Source of the DNA: Limnomonas spitsbergensis
Lineage: Eukaryota > Chlorophyta > Chlorophyceae > Chlamydomonadales
Assembly (NCBI GenBank): GCA_037349105.1
Contig: JAYJMM010000118.1
Location: 1,798,001-1,862,000, forward strand
Length of the DNA: 64,000 nucleotides
Reading direction: 5' to 3'
The translations under genes and the position numbers were made by a program. Of the stretch, positions 1-11,000 are shown piece by piece (the stretch's first letter is position 1; each line of letters begins with the position of its first letter). The notes under the pieces are model-generated. The model saw only the letters and a list, made by a program, of their open reading frames with translations. It did not search any database and had not been told where the DNA came from.

Positions 1-880
1 GCTCCTCCATTGACTTTGTGTCTAGCATCGAAAGAAGTACCCTTGCCTGAAGTGCAGTGATCTGCATAGCCAAGAATCCGTTCTCTTTCTAAATTAGTTA
101 GGTCAAACAGTTTGTTGTCTTCCCAAACTAGCCCCGCACCGTCTCTGCTGAAGGCCCATGAGTGAACTCATGCAACCAGAGTAGGTAACACTTGAAGTAG
201 GTGGCCTTTTCTGTTGACAGCGTGGTAAGGATAGCGGTGCTCCAATTTGCACAGTTGCGCTTGACGGTTGGGCTCCAGAACGTCTGCAAGTCTAAGATCA
301 GGATCCCTGACAAAGGAATTCAGATCAATTGCAAGGCAGTAGGCGCACAGATGTTGCACCAATAATTCCTTAACCAGTGAGCAACAACACCAACAGCAAC
401 AACGTCAAATGTAACAGGGATGCCCAGACGCTCACATAATTCAGTAAATGATTCACGCATATCAGCAGATTGACCCTTGGCGAATTGTACTGTTGTGTTC
501 TCTATAAAATAAACCACAGGAGCTTGATGAACTTGTAGAGCTTGAGTCGTACCCAATATCTTGAGAAGTGGGAAGAAAGTATAACTTTTAGTACCATGTA
601 GTCCAGTTTTTAACCCAACAGAAGAAAAGTCAGAACACATAAATCCTGCATACAACAGCCATTGACACCTGTCTAAAGAGCCGATGTTAAGAAGATATGA
701 CTCTTGGATCTTGTATACATCCTGCGGAAGGTCAGTGAAGGAATTGAGGCACACATCTTTATTTAAAAGTGTAGGATATTGCTGACGGAGTAATCTTACT
801 AGCTATGCATTGCTATCTTTCTAGCAGAAGAGTCTGAATCGCAATAAAAGTATCGGTTGATTTTAATTCCATTACGTAAC
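1..880 (-). pseudogene. Decayed DNMT3-like cytosine-C5 methyltransferase (E0)
   Basis: Reading the minus strand in several frames gives a clear homologue of the methyltransferase domains of E1 and E2. The open piece 320-754 contains the LPQDVY segment, the catalytic loop with GFMCSDFSS (cysteine kept, preceding residue Met rather than Pro), a decayed motif VI (YFIENTTVQ) and motif VIII (HWLRNYW). A frameshift near 330-362 continues into NSFVRDPDLRLADVLEPN, and the C-terminal signature reads RERILGYADHCT near 50-95. Upstream, NGIKINRYFYCDSDSSAR (about 790-870) matches the SAM-site neighbourhood, but the FGGMC motif I itself is gone. Stops and frameshifts make it non-functional. Family assignment is strong because three copies in the window align. 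Confidence 0.8.
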
Positions 881-1063
881 AGTCATCTGAACTGCGAATT
901 TTTTTAGCGACGGTCAACATTCATGAGGCTGTCAGCTTCGGACTGCACGGCCACCAGCTCTGATAAAAGGCATAGTCAGTGTGACACCTTTGACAAAGCT
1001 AAGGACAACTCTGAAAACCTCCATTTCCTCATCGAAAACATGGCCTGGGGACAGAGCAGCCAC

Positions 1064-1564
1064 CTAATTAGGCGCCTTTGCTGAAATAGCAACACAGTCC
1101 TCTCCGAAACGGGTCGACTGCTCATGCCAGAATTCAATCACGGCCTCCGCATCCTGAGCTACTCTATAGAGGTGGAGAAGCTGTGAGGGAATTTGATCCC
1201 ATTCAACAGGGGTTCCCACTGAGATCCCCAACTCTCTAGCGCTAAAGAGTTGCGAATAGCCACCAGCTGGGCCACTGCTAGAGCTTCCGGCAATTGGAAG
1301 CCTAATACTAGGTCCGGGGCCCTCGACATGTGAGGGCCCACGGTTGCTAAGGGAGCCTCCAACATTTAGAGGCTCACCAATGAAGCTGGGGCCCCCGACA
1401 TATGGGGGCCCTTCAACTCTTCTGGAACCTCCGACAGGTGGAGGATTCACAGGGCTCTGGCCTCCGACAAATGGAGGCACAGTAGCTTTTTTGCCGGAGT
1501 TTCCGACAAGTGGAGACTCACGGCGTGGCCCGGGGCCCCCGACACGTGGAGGCCCAGGGCGCAT
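1064..1564 (-). pseudogene. Pro/Gly-rich repeat ORF in E0 (gag-like fragment)
   Basis: A 166-codon minus-strand ORF whose N-terminal two thirds is a 12-residue tandem repeat of the form G-P-P-x-V-G-G-P, encoded by about eight 36-bp DNA units (1317-1591). The C-terminal part (SARELGISVGTPVEWDQIP and beyond) is not repetitive and carries no motif I recognise. Low-complexity proline-rich stretches are common in gag-type proteins, which is the only reason for the gag-like label. Each DNA unit is also a small inverted repeat, described separately. Confidence 0.4.
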
Positions 1565-1591
1565 CCCGGGTCCCCCTAAAGATGGGGACCA
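1317..1591. repeat. Array of about eight 36-bp phased mini-hairpins
   Basis: Units start near 1317, 1354, 1390, 1424, 1460, 1497, 1534 and 1569. Most have a loop of the form GACAnnT between complementary arms. Arms differ between units but remain paired: GGGCCCTC/GAGGGCCC, GAGCCTC/GAGGCTC, GGGCCCCC/GGGGGCCC, GCCTCC/GGAGGC, GAGTTTCC/GGAGACTC (one T-G), GGTCCCC/GGGGACC. On the minus strand the mismatches become G-U wobbles in several units. Confidence 0.75.
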
Positions 1592-2830
1592 CGCGGGACC
1601 AGAACAAAACTCATAACCAACGAACTGTCTAATATTTGCATTGCCCAGTTAGCTAACCTGTTTCTTTCTTGGTTCTTGATTTTATTCTTTTTAGCAAGAT
1701 GATCTGCTGCTGCTGCTGGGTTAGGTGATGTTGCTGCACATGAGGGTCAACAGAGTCTCTATTTTAAGTCCCAGTACATCCCCAGCTCTGGTAGGACTGC
1801 AGTACATGGCGTTCTACTAGCCCGAGTACTCTTTCGGTTGCCTTAACAGTATCGTCAAACATAGCACATCTAAACTGCACTTGAGAAAGTACGCGACGAG
1901 GGTTAACTACACCAGTTTGGGGTGTCTGAAGTAGTACTGTGCAGGCATTAGTATTATGCAGAAGCTTGCTCAATACGGTGTGCGCTGCGGTGTGCGTTGC
2001 ATTCGGTTGGCGATTGATTACTCACTGGACCATTCTGCACATGGGAGAAACCATGGGTAGGGAAAAGTTTTAAGCAAAGAGCATGAATAAAGCATGCATA
2101 TGTACAGACATCCCCCCCCAGCTCTGAGCTGTGACCATAAACCAGCTCTGAGCTGGACAATAGGCAAGCTCAGCAATCCTGCAAGAGACTGCATTTATTA
2201 CAGTCCTATCAGGAATTAGGAGTTAGTGTTTGCGCATATGTCTACTGAAAAAGACAGCACATCACGGTAGTTGTAACCTTTGTGGTCCTCAACCAAGTGT
2301 GAACTGGGAGTACGTACAACTAGGTGTGAATTTCACGCAAGTATGAACAGTTGTGTACCATTAGGTGCATACAATATGTGTGAACATTCAGGGGCGTACC
2401 ACCAGTGTGAACAAGCAGGTAGTAACCAGCAGGTATGAACACGCTGTTTGTATCATCAGCAGGAATGTACAGCATAGGAGATTGCAATACACACAGTACA
2501 TATCTCTAAGAGAGTCAATCAAAGACGTTAAGGCAAGAACAACAGCGGCATTATAACTAGCATCTAGAGTCACCAGCCAATTGCTGTAACGGGCAGTGCT
2601 ACTTTCATTGGATGGGTCACCATACGAGCAGGAAACTAGAGAAATTAATAATGCATTGACAAGGCATTGACCAAGGACAGGTCAACCGAACTTCACCATG
2701 ACGCTGCAACGCTACCGAAGGTGGGGGCTAAGGAAAGCCTAAACCGCTGATCCATCATGAGCCGCATAATGATGGTGTGCAGCCTGGTATTGGTAAAGGG
2801 AGAGGGCATGCTTTTCACATAGATCAGTTG

Positions 2831-3184
2831 TCACCAACGGGCAGAAGAGAATACAAGCTGATCATGCTGAATAACGCCTTGACCAGTGTCAATCCACATC
2901 TGTCTAAGCTCCCACTTCTCAATTCTTTGTGCGGATGAAAGCGTGAACTGGTGTGAATCAGATTCAGCATGATCTACATTTTCGTTTAACATAAGTTGGT
3001 GCCAGAGCCGGTTGGGCACCAGCAACTGAGCCGGCGTTATAGATATCTCAGCTTCCACCGGAGGGTTGCATGGTTCTAAGCAATCCTCAGAAATTATGGA
3101 ATCCTGCATCAGAAACATGGATATATCACCATGTCGAGATGCATCATGCGCCATGCAAATCGGAGTTTGTAAGCCGATGGTGCT
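2831..3184 (-). pseudogene. E0 ORF interrupted by E1 insertion (downstream half)
   Basis: Minus-strand open frame beginning STIGLQTPICMAHDASRHGD at the E1 boundary and ending at 2831. When E1 and one TGCT copy are removed, this frame joins in phase to the frame at 22184-22217 (MSRRSDERGES), which supports insertion of E1 into an open reading frame of E0. The product is not recognised; it has no zinc knuckle, protease or RT motif. Confidence 0.45.
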
Positions 3185-3414
3185 TGTCGCACCATAAAGC
3201 AGTAACTGCAATACTATGGTAAATACCGTAAACTCCGGTCAGGACACCTTAGAGAGGTGTCCTCTACTCACAAACACGGTACATCACCGTACACTCATGC
3301 TCCTTGTACTTCAGACAAGAGTGTGTCAACTAGATAACTGTAACTGGAAGGTCCTAACTGGATGTCTCTGCATAGAAGTCTCCGTCTCGTGGGTACCGCC
3401 CCTACCACTTTACT
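3185..3414 (-). repeat. E1 repeat B2 (230 bp)
   Basis: Outer 3' end of E1 in element orientation. It matches 4058-4287 over its whole length. It contains a perfect stem AGGACACCT/AGGTGTCCT around 3239-3261. The low-coordinate end reads TGTCGCACC, the inverted counterpart of the TGTCAC start of A. It is followed at 3415 by one base not in B1 or A1, then by A2, a layout expected of an end-to-end LTR join. Confidence 0.9.
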
Positions 3415-3415
3415 T

Positions 3416-4055
3416 CGCGAGGTGCGCTTCAGGTCCGTGGCGGACTTCTTTCCTCACGGCAGTGACGGACGCCTACGGGCAGGCTCAGTGACTATTCACT
3501 GGCTGCGAGTGCTCTTCGAGTTAAGCAGCTAGGTGGATATTTGCGTATATAGCAATTGACTTAGGTAGCATAGGCCTTCTGGCCGTCTGGGCGCGATCCA
3601 GCAGGGCTATGTTAAGGTGCACTTACCGCGCTACACGCGGGGAGGGAGACGGGACGTAGACTGCGTACTTCGGCTTCGGCAGGGTGGTCTCGGTTCTCTG
3701 GCTGTGGTACTTGTCTCCAGCTATCTCAGCTGGGCTGGTCTAGGCTTGACTTGAGTAAGGGTACTGACTTATGTGAACGTTAGAGGCCTCATACACGGAT
3801 GACGGCCGGTGCTGTTTACAATAGAGGTCTGTCCTTTAGAAAGGGACGAAGTAACTAGCCAAGGCAATTGCCGGGATACAGGGACCCGGCAGGCCCAATA
3901 CAGAGTACGGTAGAACCTGTCAAACTTATCCTGCGTAAGCGGGTTTCTAGGTCTCAGCTCAAATACGAAGACTCCGCAGAGAAGCTGCGGAGTCACCGAT
4001 GACGCTAACTGCGGTCTAAACGGTTCTGTCACGTATACTGTAATATACTGTGACA
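3416..4055 (-). repeat. E1 repeat A2 (640 bp)
   Basis: Same 640 bp as 21544-22183, starting CGCGAGG and ending GTGACA on the plus strand. It includes the 10-bp hairpin GACTCCGCAG/CTGCGGAGTC (about 3970-3994) and the internal arm at 3830-3853 that in A1 pairs with the primer site. In A2 the pairing partner is absent because B2, not the leader, follows. Confidence 0.92.
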
Positions 4056-4064
4056 GCTGTCGCA
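4050..4064. other. B1|A2 junction palindrome of E1
   Basis: The plus strand reads GTGACAGCTGTCGC. The core GACAGCTGTC is a perfect palindrome in which both TG...CA element ends face each other across GC (4056-4057). The same 14 bases occur at the equivalent junction of E2 (44102-44115). I infer this is the site at which a circular form is opened to give the observed ends. Confidence 0.7.
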
Positions 4065-4287
4065 CCATAAAGCAGTAACTGCAATACTATGGTAAATACC
4101 GTAAACTCCGGTCAGGACACCTTAGAGAGGTGTCCTCTACTCACAAACACGGTACATCACCGTACACTCATGCTCCTTGTACTTCAGACAAGAGTGTGTC
4201 AACTAGATAACTGTAACTGGAAGGTCCTAACTGGATGTCTCTGCATAGAAGTCTCCGTCTCGTGGGTACCGCCCCTACCACTTTACT
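4058..4287 (-). repeat. E1 repeat B1 (230 bp)
   Basis: Directly follows the polypurine tract in element orientation, where the U3 start of a normal LTR would be. It matches 3185-3414. No corresponding B copy precedes A1 at the other end of the element, which makes the termini split direct repeats. Confidence 0.9.
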
Positions 4288-4303
4288 CGCCCCCCGCTCC
4301 CCA
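4288..4303 (-). promoter_or_regulatory. E1 polypurine tract
   Basis: The coding strand reads TGGGGAGCGGGGGGCG directly before B1. In LTR retroelements such a purine run primes plus-strand DNA at the start of U3. Its position implies that the reverse-transcribed LTR is B-GC-A rather than A alone. Confidence 0.65.
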
Positions 4304-4420
4304 GCGTGAAGCCCTCCAGGCATGCGCGGGGAGCCGGAAAAAGGGGTGGTACTGAAATAAACTTCTGGAAAAAATATGTACGTAGAAGCTCAAATCATCA
4401 TCTGCCAATATGCCATGTTC

Positions 4421-4530
4421 TGGCCTTCTACAAATCCGCCTGGTTCAGGCCTTCTACAAATCTGCCTGGTTCAGGCCTTCTACAAATCTGCCTGGTTCAG
4501 GCCTTCTACCAATCTGCCTGGTTCAGGCAA
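4421..4530. repeat. 26-bp tandem repeat in E1 3' region
   Basis: About four units based on CAGGCCTTCTACAAATCTGC plus six more bases, starting at 4421, 4446, 4472 and 4498, in the untranslated stretch between the ORF stop (5045) and the polypurine tract. There are no spacers between units, so it is not CRISPR-like. The rest of 4304-5044 shows no other feature. Confidence 0.85.
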
Positions 4531-5044
4531 TCTGCAATCAGGGTAATAAAAAATCAACCGAGTTCAGCTGAAGCGCGATGCGCAGAACCCTACATAGTCA
4601 AGCTGTTCAGCCCACTACTGGCTAGCAAACAGAGAAATTTCAAAGTTATCAGGTCAAGCTAAGAACAACCGCTGCTCTCGCCCCACTGCGCCATAGCCGC
4701 CTGGTCTTCAAAGGCCACAGGAAATGTGCGCCGTAGCAGCGTGATCCGCCCCCTGCTGTGTAATCATTGCCCGAGTTGACTAATTCTCCTCGCTCATCAT
4801 CTTCATAACATATGTACTACCGTAGCCCTGCTGCTATGGTGTTTGAGAAACAAATTTTCATGAAGCTTCCGTAACTCTACTCCTGCGTCTTCCTTCTTCG
4901 GTCTGCTGGCTGCTGGCCCACTGCCTACCGGGTACTAGGACAAGCCGCGCTGCGTCTGCACTTCTGCACTGTAGGCGCCTTCCGTTCCTTGCCAGTTACG
5001 GCGTGGGTGACGCCACGTGCTCAGCGGCCTTGCCGCTCCGGGCT

Positions 5045-8000
5045 TCAGGTCCCGGTAAGATCCTCAAAGGCTGACTCTTCCTCCTCCCTTGCTGCTTCTT
5101 TGGCCACCTTGGCCCTTCTTGTAACTGCTCTCGGGGTGACATTGGCCTCTCCCCGGCCAGTGGTGTACGAGATGTCATACAACCCGTTCGCCATTGGTCT
5201 TGCGATGCCCCGCTCCATTTGCCTTGTTGCTGGGTTGGTGGCCATGACTTCTACCTCAGGCCTGTCCAAGACATCGGCCTCCTGGGCTGTCCTGGCAGCC
5301 GCTCTGGCTGCTGGGCTCGGTCGCCCCTGGACCTGTAAACTGCGCTCTTCTGTGGTGGGCCCTGCTACAGCAGCGGGCCCAGCTCCCTTGTCGTCCGGCG
5401 TGCAGTGTGGGCACAACCACTCGCCCTCAGGCACCTCCTCGAGTACTGGTACCAAGCAGTCCATGTGCCAACCTGTATTGCAGGCATCACACAAAAGCAT
5501 CACCTCTCCGCGATCGGGCAGCTGGCACACCTCGCATGACAGGCTGTTATTGGGTCTGGTTCCACTGAAATCAACCACTCCCCTGAGGTTGGGCAAGTGG
5601 CATGGAGAACAATTGACTGCATTCTCTGTAACTGTGAGGCCATCTGCCCCTTCCAACACCAAAGTTCCCGTCGCCCCCAGCGTTTTGACCCTGAGGATCT
5701 CAGGCCTGGCCTTGGGATCGAGGCTGCGTCGCTCTGATGAATACTTCACATACACGTAATCTCCTTCTGCAAAACGCCTGACCTGGGGGACATACCCTCC
5801 CCCACGGATGCGTGCATAGCGCAGCTTGTCGCGGTGCTGCGCAATTTTGAGATGCTCACCCGCGACTGGCAGTGCCTCTTTGATCCTGGCCACTCTGGCC
5901 AAGAGCAGGTCTGCTGCCTCCTCTGCCGTTGCTACCTTGGCTGTGCTCCAGAGGTCCGCCCCCACTCTGGAGGGGAAGGTGGGTCTCTGTCCGAACAGCA
6001 CCTCGTACGGCGCCATGCGTGTGGCCTGCTGCGGCGAGCATCGGAAGCCTAGGGCTACCCAGGGCACCATCTTGTCCCAGGACTCGTCGCTGCTGCCCTC
6101 CTCGCAGCATTTGCGCAGGCCTGCCTTGAGGGTCTGGACAGCCCTCTCTGAAAGCCCGTCTGCCTGGGGGTGGTTGGCAGAAGTGGTGCGATGGTCAATG
6201 AAGCAGTCCAACAACATGTCCTGAAATTCACCCTGGAACTCTGTTCCCTGGTCTGTCACCACCTCTGCGCATCCCCCGAATCGTGCAACAACATTTTGAA
6301 AGAATGCCAAGGCCGTCACATCAGACGCCTTGCTTGGAATGGGGATTAACTCCACCCATTTTGAGTAATGCTCCACACACACCATCACGAACCGATTTCC
6401 CCTGGACGTGGTCGTGAATGGACCACACAGGTCCACTCCCCACCGGAAAAACAACCCCTCAATGGGTAGCGGGTGCAGGTTGGGCTGTATGTGATTGAAC
6501 GTGGACGCCCTGGCCCTGTCACACACACCACATTCCTGCACCGCCTTCTTGACTGCTGCTCTAAGTCCCCGCCACCAATGCTGCTGCATGACCATGAAAG
6601 CCGTGCGGTGGCTGCCAAAATGGCCCGTACCTGCATGCGCTGTCTGGATTACTGCTAGCCTGTCTTCTGGCCTGGGCACCACACAACGTCTACCGTCAGG
6701 CATGAGTCTCATCAGGACTCCTCCCCTCTCTGATTCCCACTGGAATGGCGCTGCTCTGCGCTGTATTCTAGTCTGTTCTCCTAGCTCTGTTCCCTGGACA
6801 TAAGTCTTTTCACGGAGAAACCTCAAGACGGGCTCATCTGCCCACACATCGACCCTAGCCGACGGTCCTGCAGGACAACCTGGCTGGTCCTTCTCACTCT
6901 CTGCTTCCCTGGGTACTTTGATTCCAACATCAACTTGTTCTGCAGACGCATTCCCACCTGGCTCCTGTGCCGCGTCGGCCCAGTCTGCCGCGGCTGATTC
7001 CCCCAGGCACTGTCTGTATGACGCGGCTGCTTCTCCGCTGCCGGAGCATGCGTTTCCTGCGGTAGCGAGGGCAAAGTGGCTGGACATTAAAGTCGCCCCC
7101 AGAGCTGGGTCCCTGTCCCGGCCTGGCAGCTTTGCCCTGCGTGTCAATTCTGCTGGCATGATCTTAGCACACTCGAGTGCCACACTGAGCCACGCACTTA
7201 GTGCCCATGAATCCATGCCCCTACCCAAGGCTGCCCTTCTGGCTGCCTCTGGGAAGTCCGGGCGCGGCAAGGTGGATCCTACAGCGTACCCCATGGCGCG
7301 CTCACGCTCGTTTGCGTTGGGCTCCTGCAAGTCCCCCATGGGCCTGTACACCATCCCATTTTGCCCGTTCCGGAAAGCATATGATGAGGGCGTGGCCATC
7401 AAACACGGCAACACTTTCCTGGGCTGCCCAGTTACATTGATGCGGTACCCCCCATTGTCCGGACATGATACTACTTGGGCCTTGCTGCCCTTGTCCAGAA
7501 TGTCGTCTACAATCCCCCCGTGGGGTCTGGTCGACGCACGAATCACAAATTCAATATCTGCTGCCGGGGCAATATTCCCCCAATAGTTGCGGGTGCGGTG
7601 GGCGTAAGATCCCACCTGCGCTGCGTCAAACAGCGCCGGTGTTCCCAGAATCCGGCACACCTCCTGAAAAGCCTCAACACTGGCCTTCACACTCTTCTGA
7701 TTCAACTGCATTGCCACATTCTCAATCAGGTACGCTGGCGGCCTAGGCCCCTGCATGAACTGTAGTGTACCCAACAGCTTGACTAACGGGAAGAAAGACT
7801 TGCTTCTCTCTCCCTCGAGCCCACGCCCCTTGCCTGCTGATGACAGGTCCTGGCACTCCCAGCCTGCTACCATGAACCACTGACGCCCCTCCTGGGCGCC
7901 CGCCTCCTGGAGGTGCTTTGCCGTAATGGCATACACATCCTGGGGCAACGCTCTGAATGCCTTATCAAACGCCTTGACCGGAAACAACTGAGGGTATTTC

Positions 8001-11000
8001 CTGTGCAACTGCACCAGGCGCCCCCCTGCGATCTCTCTGACTTCCTCACTGATATCAGCATACAGGTACTGAACCACTGGGATACCCGCCCTGAGCACCA
8101 TCTCCAACCCTGAACACATACCTCCAAAGGGCTCGAAAAGGACGACTCCCTCGGTCTCCATGGCCCGCACTGCCCCACCCGACAGACAAGCTGTGTCCAG
8201 GCCTGCATGTGAATGAAGGGGCGTCACCCGGGGCAGGTCAGCTAGAACATCACTGATCATTGTCCTGGCCCGCTCCCTGTTGCTGAATGCCTGTTCTGCT
8301 GTACTGACAGGCTGCGCCTGCTCATCATCGTCAGTGGCGGCTGAGGATATCTCCTGCCCTACCGGCGCTGTCACGTAAGCTGCCTCTGCAGCTCGCAGTA
8401 TCTGTACTCTTCTTCTGCCTTCTTGTGCCATGCGCACCATCTGGTCTGCATGCCACTGGTTCACTCTGCCCAACCCCGTGAGCAAAGCTACCTGCTTCCC
8501 TCCTGCCCCCTCCTGGGCTGCTGGCTCGGGAGCTGCTGTATCGAGCCTGGCCCCCGTGCGATCAGCTGAGGATGGGAGTGGTGATCTGGACGGGATGTCC
8601 GCATTCTGATGGCATGCCCCTGAGCGGTGGACAATGGTAATGTCCAGCTCTTGAAGCATGAGGGCCCACCTAGCATGCTGGCCTACCAACGTCTGATTGT
8701 CCATGAGGTAAGTGAGCGGCTCATGGTCGGTGATGAGATGCACCTTGCACCCGAACAGCATGTGACGGTATGTGCGTGCTGCATACACTGCGGCCAGCAT
8801 CTCCCCCTGGAACGAGGAATAGTTCCTCTCGCTCTTGTTCAGGGATCTGGACGTGCATGCCACCATATACTCCCGCCCACTGTCGTCACACTGTCCTAGC
8901 ACGGCACCTATGCCCTGCTTAGAGAAATCTGTGTACAGCAAGAATGGCCTCGGCGGCCCCCTGCCGTCTGGCCCTGTCCCACTGTAATCTGGCCTGCGTA
9001 GAACTCGTCCTCCCTCGCACATCTCTGTTTTGATCAACTGGAACGCCTGCGACTGCTCTGGCCCCCACACAAACGGGACCCCCTTGACCAGCAATGCGTT
9101 GATGCATGCTGCCTTTTTCGAGAAATCCGGGATGTAGCACCGGTAGAAATTCAAGAATCCCATGACCTCCTGAATGTTTTTCACCGATGCGGGCTCTGGC
9201 AGCGCCATAACCGCTGCTATCTTGGCTGCGTGTGGCGTGAGCCCCTGGGCCGACACATTGTGACCTAGGTACTCTACCGTTGCACACCCAAACAGGGACT
9301 TGTCGGGGTGCGCCCTTAATCCTACACTGTGGAGCATGTCTAACATCAGCTCCACATGCCTGATGTGCTCTGCTGGTGTGTCACTGTACACTAGCAGATC
9401 ATCAATGAATGCCACGCAGAACGCACTCAGGCCTGCCCTGGCAATCTCCTCCTCCATCATACGCTGAAAGAAGGGAGGTCCATTGCGCAGACCGAAGTTG
9501 AGCTTTGTGTACATCCAAAGCTCAGGGCCCATCCAGAAAGCTGTCTTAGGCTGGTCCTCGACCTTTATAGGGATCTGCATGAACCCCGACCGGAGATCAA
9601 CCTTGCTGAATATCTTAGCAGTTCCCAGGTTCTGAAAAATGGTCTCCATCCTGGGGATTGCAAACTCCTGCTTAGCCGTACGCAGGTTTAACCTGCGCAT
9701 ATCGTGCGCTATCCGGTGGTCAGTCCACTCCCCAGTCTCAGCACTCTTCTTGGCTGCCACTACTGAGTTGGCCGCAAACTTGATAGGCCCCCCCTGGGGT
9801 ACCTTGACGATAATACCTGCCTGTATCATTGGCTGGCACTTTTCTTTAAAAATGGCTGCCTTGGGCGGCGGCATATCCCTGGACTTCTGAAAGCACGAAC
9901 TGACCTCGTCTTCTAAAGCCAGTGTAAACTCACCCTGCGTGCCGCAGTAGCCAGGCAGATCCTCCATGGAGTAAGCGAACGCTCCTTGGCGATCCCTGAG
10001 GCTTTGCTCCAGGCTCTCCTGCTGTGCCGCAGTGAAGTCGGGGTGCTGGCCCAGCAACCACCCCTCCTTGGTTTTGACGTACTCCGCGGGCGGCTCCACG
10101 ACTCCTCCCGGCTGGAACATGTCGATCATCTCAGCCGCCTGCGGGTCGTCCTCCGCGGGCGGCTCTTCCCTGCCAGTGTCATTGCCACTTTGCCAGCTCT
10201 CCTGCTGGCTGCAGGCACCCCTCCGGCTGGCACTCCCCATGGGAATGACTGCTGGCGGGCGCAACCATCCAGACGACAGCTTTGCTGCTGCCTCTTGTCC
10301 AGACACAAAAGCCCCTTGGCCTGCCGTAAATCCTCCTCCCCGCACGCCCTGCCCGGTGGCTCGCGCCCCTGGCACACACACCGACAGCAGGAGCCACACC
10401 AGTATCAGCTGGAGCGCCCCCGTAAGGATCCCCTTGAATGCTGTACAGGTGAGAAGTCCTCTGCAAGCTGGTATCTGCCTCGTGGGTTTCTGCGGTAGGT
10501 GTTCTGCGGGCTGTGCGCCTGGCTCTGCGCTCTGCGCCGGCCTCTGCTGTCCAATGGCCCATGTGATCTCTAGATCCACTTGGCTGATCCTGAGTGGCCG
10601 GACTGGGCAGTCCAATCCTGGTCGGCTGCCACGGTTCCTGTCCTCGGCTGCCCTCTGCGCCTTTCCCTCGCGCCGCCTAGCCTTTTTGGACTTTTTCCCT
10701 CGCAACTCGGCAGCGTCAGTCCAAGCCGCACCCGCCCTTTCTGGCCCTGCTCTTGGTATCTGACCTGTGCTGCCATGTGCTGTCCGCTCCTGCCTGTGAA
10801 TGGCGCGCTGCACAGTGTTGCTGCCGTCATCCGCGGGCTCCTCAGGCCCACAGCCCTGTCGCGAGTTTGCCCGAGCGCCGGCAGCCATCCTTGCAAGGGC
10901 CTCCCCCCTGCTGGTGCTCGCCTGGCTGCTGCGGCTGTCCGACGGCTGTTGGGTGTCCACTCCCTTTGCCCCCATCCTGTTGAGGGCTGATATTCTCTCT

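Larger units (their letters stand above)
1..3184 (-). mobile_element. Decayed Ty3/gypsy-like element E0, left (3') part
   Basis: This is the low-coordinate remnant of a minus-strand retroelement that runs off the window. It holds a broken cytosine methyltransferase segment (about 1-880), a proline/glycine repeat ORF (1064-1564), short ORFs and a polypurine-type run of eight C (2112-2119, G8 on the coding strand). No RT or integrase could be read, so large internal parts are deleted. It is continuous with 22184-24133: E1 sits between them, a TGCT copy lies on each side, and removing E1 with one TGCT leaves an open reading frame across the join. The assignment of 900-3184 to the same element rests on that continuity and is partly inference. 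Confidence 0.65.

Noticed and set aside
4421..4530. CRISPR-like array
   Set aside because: 26-bp units are directly adjacent without spacers; it is a minisatellite in a eukaryotic retroelement.
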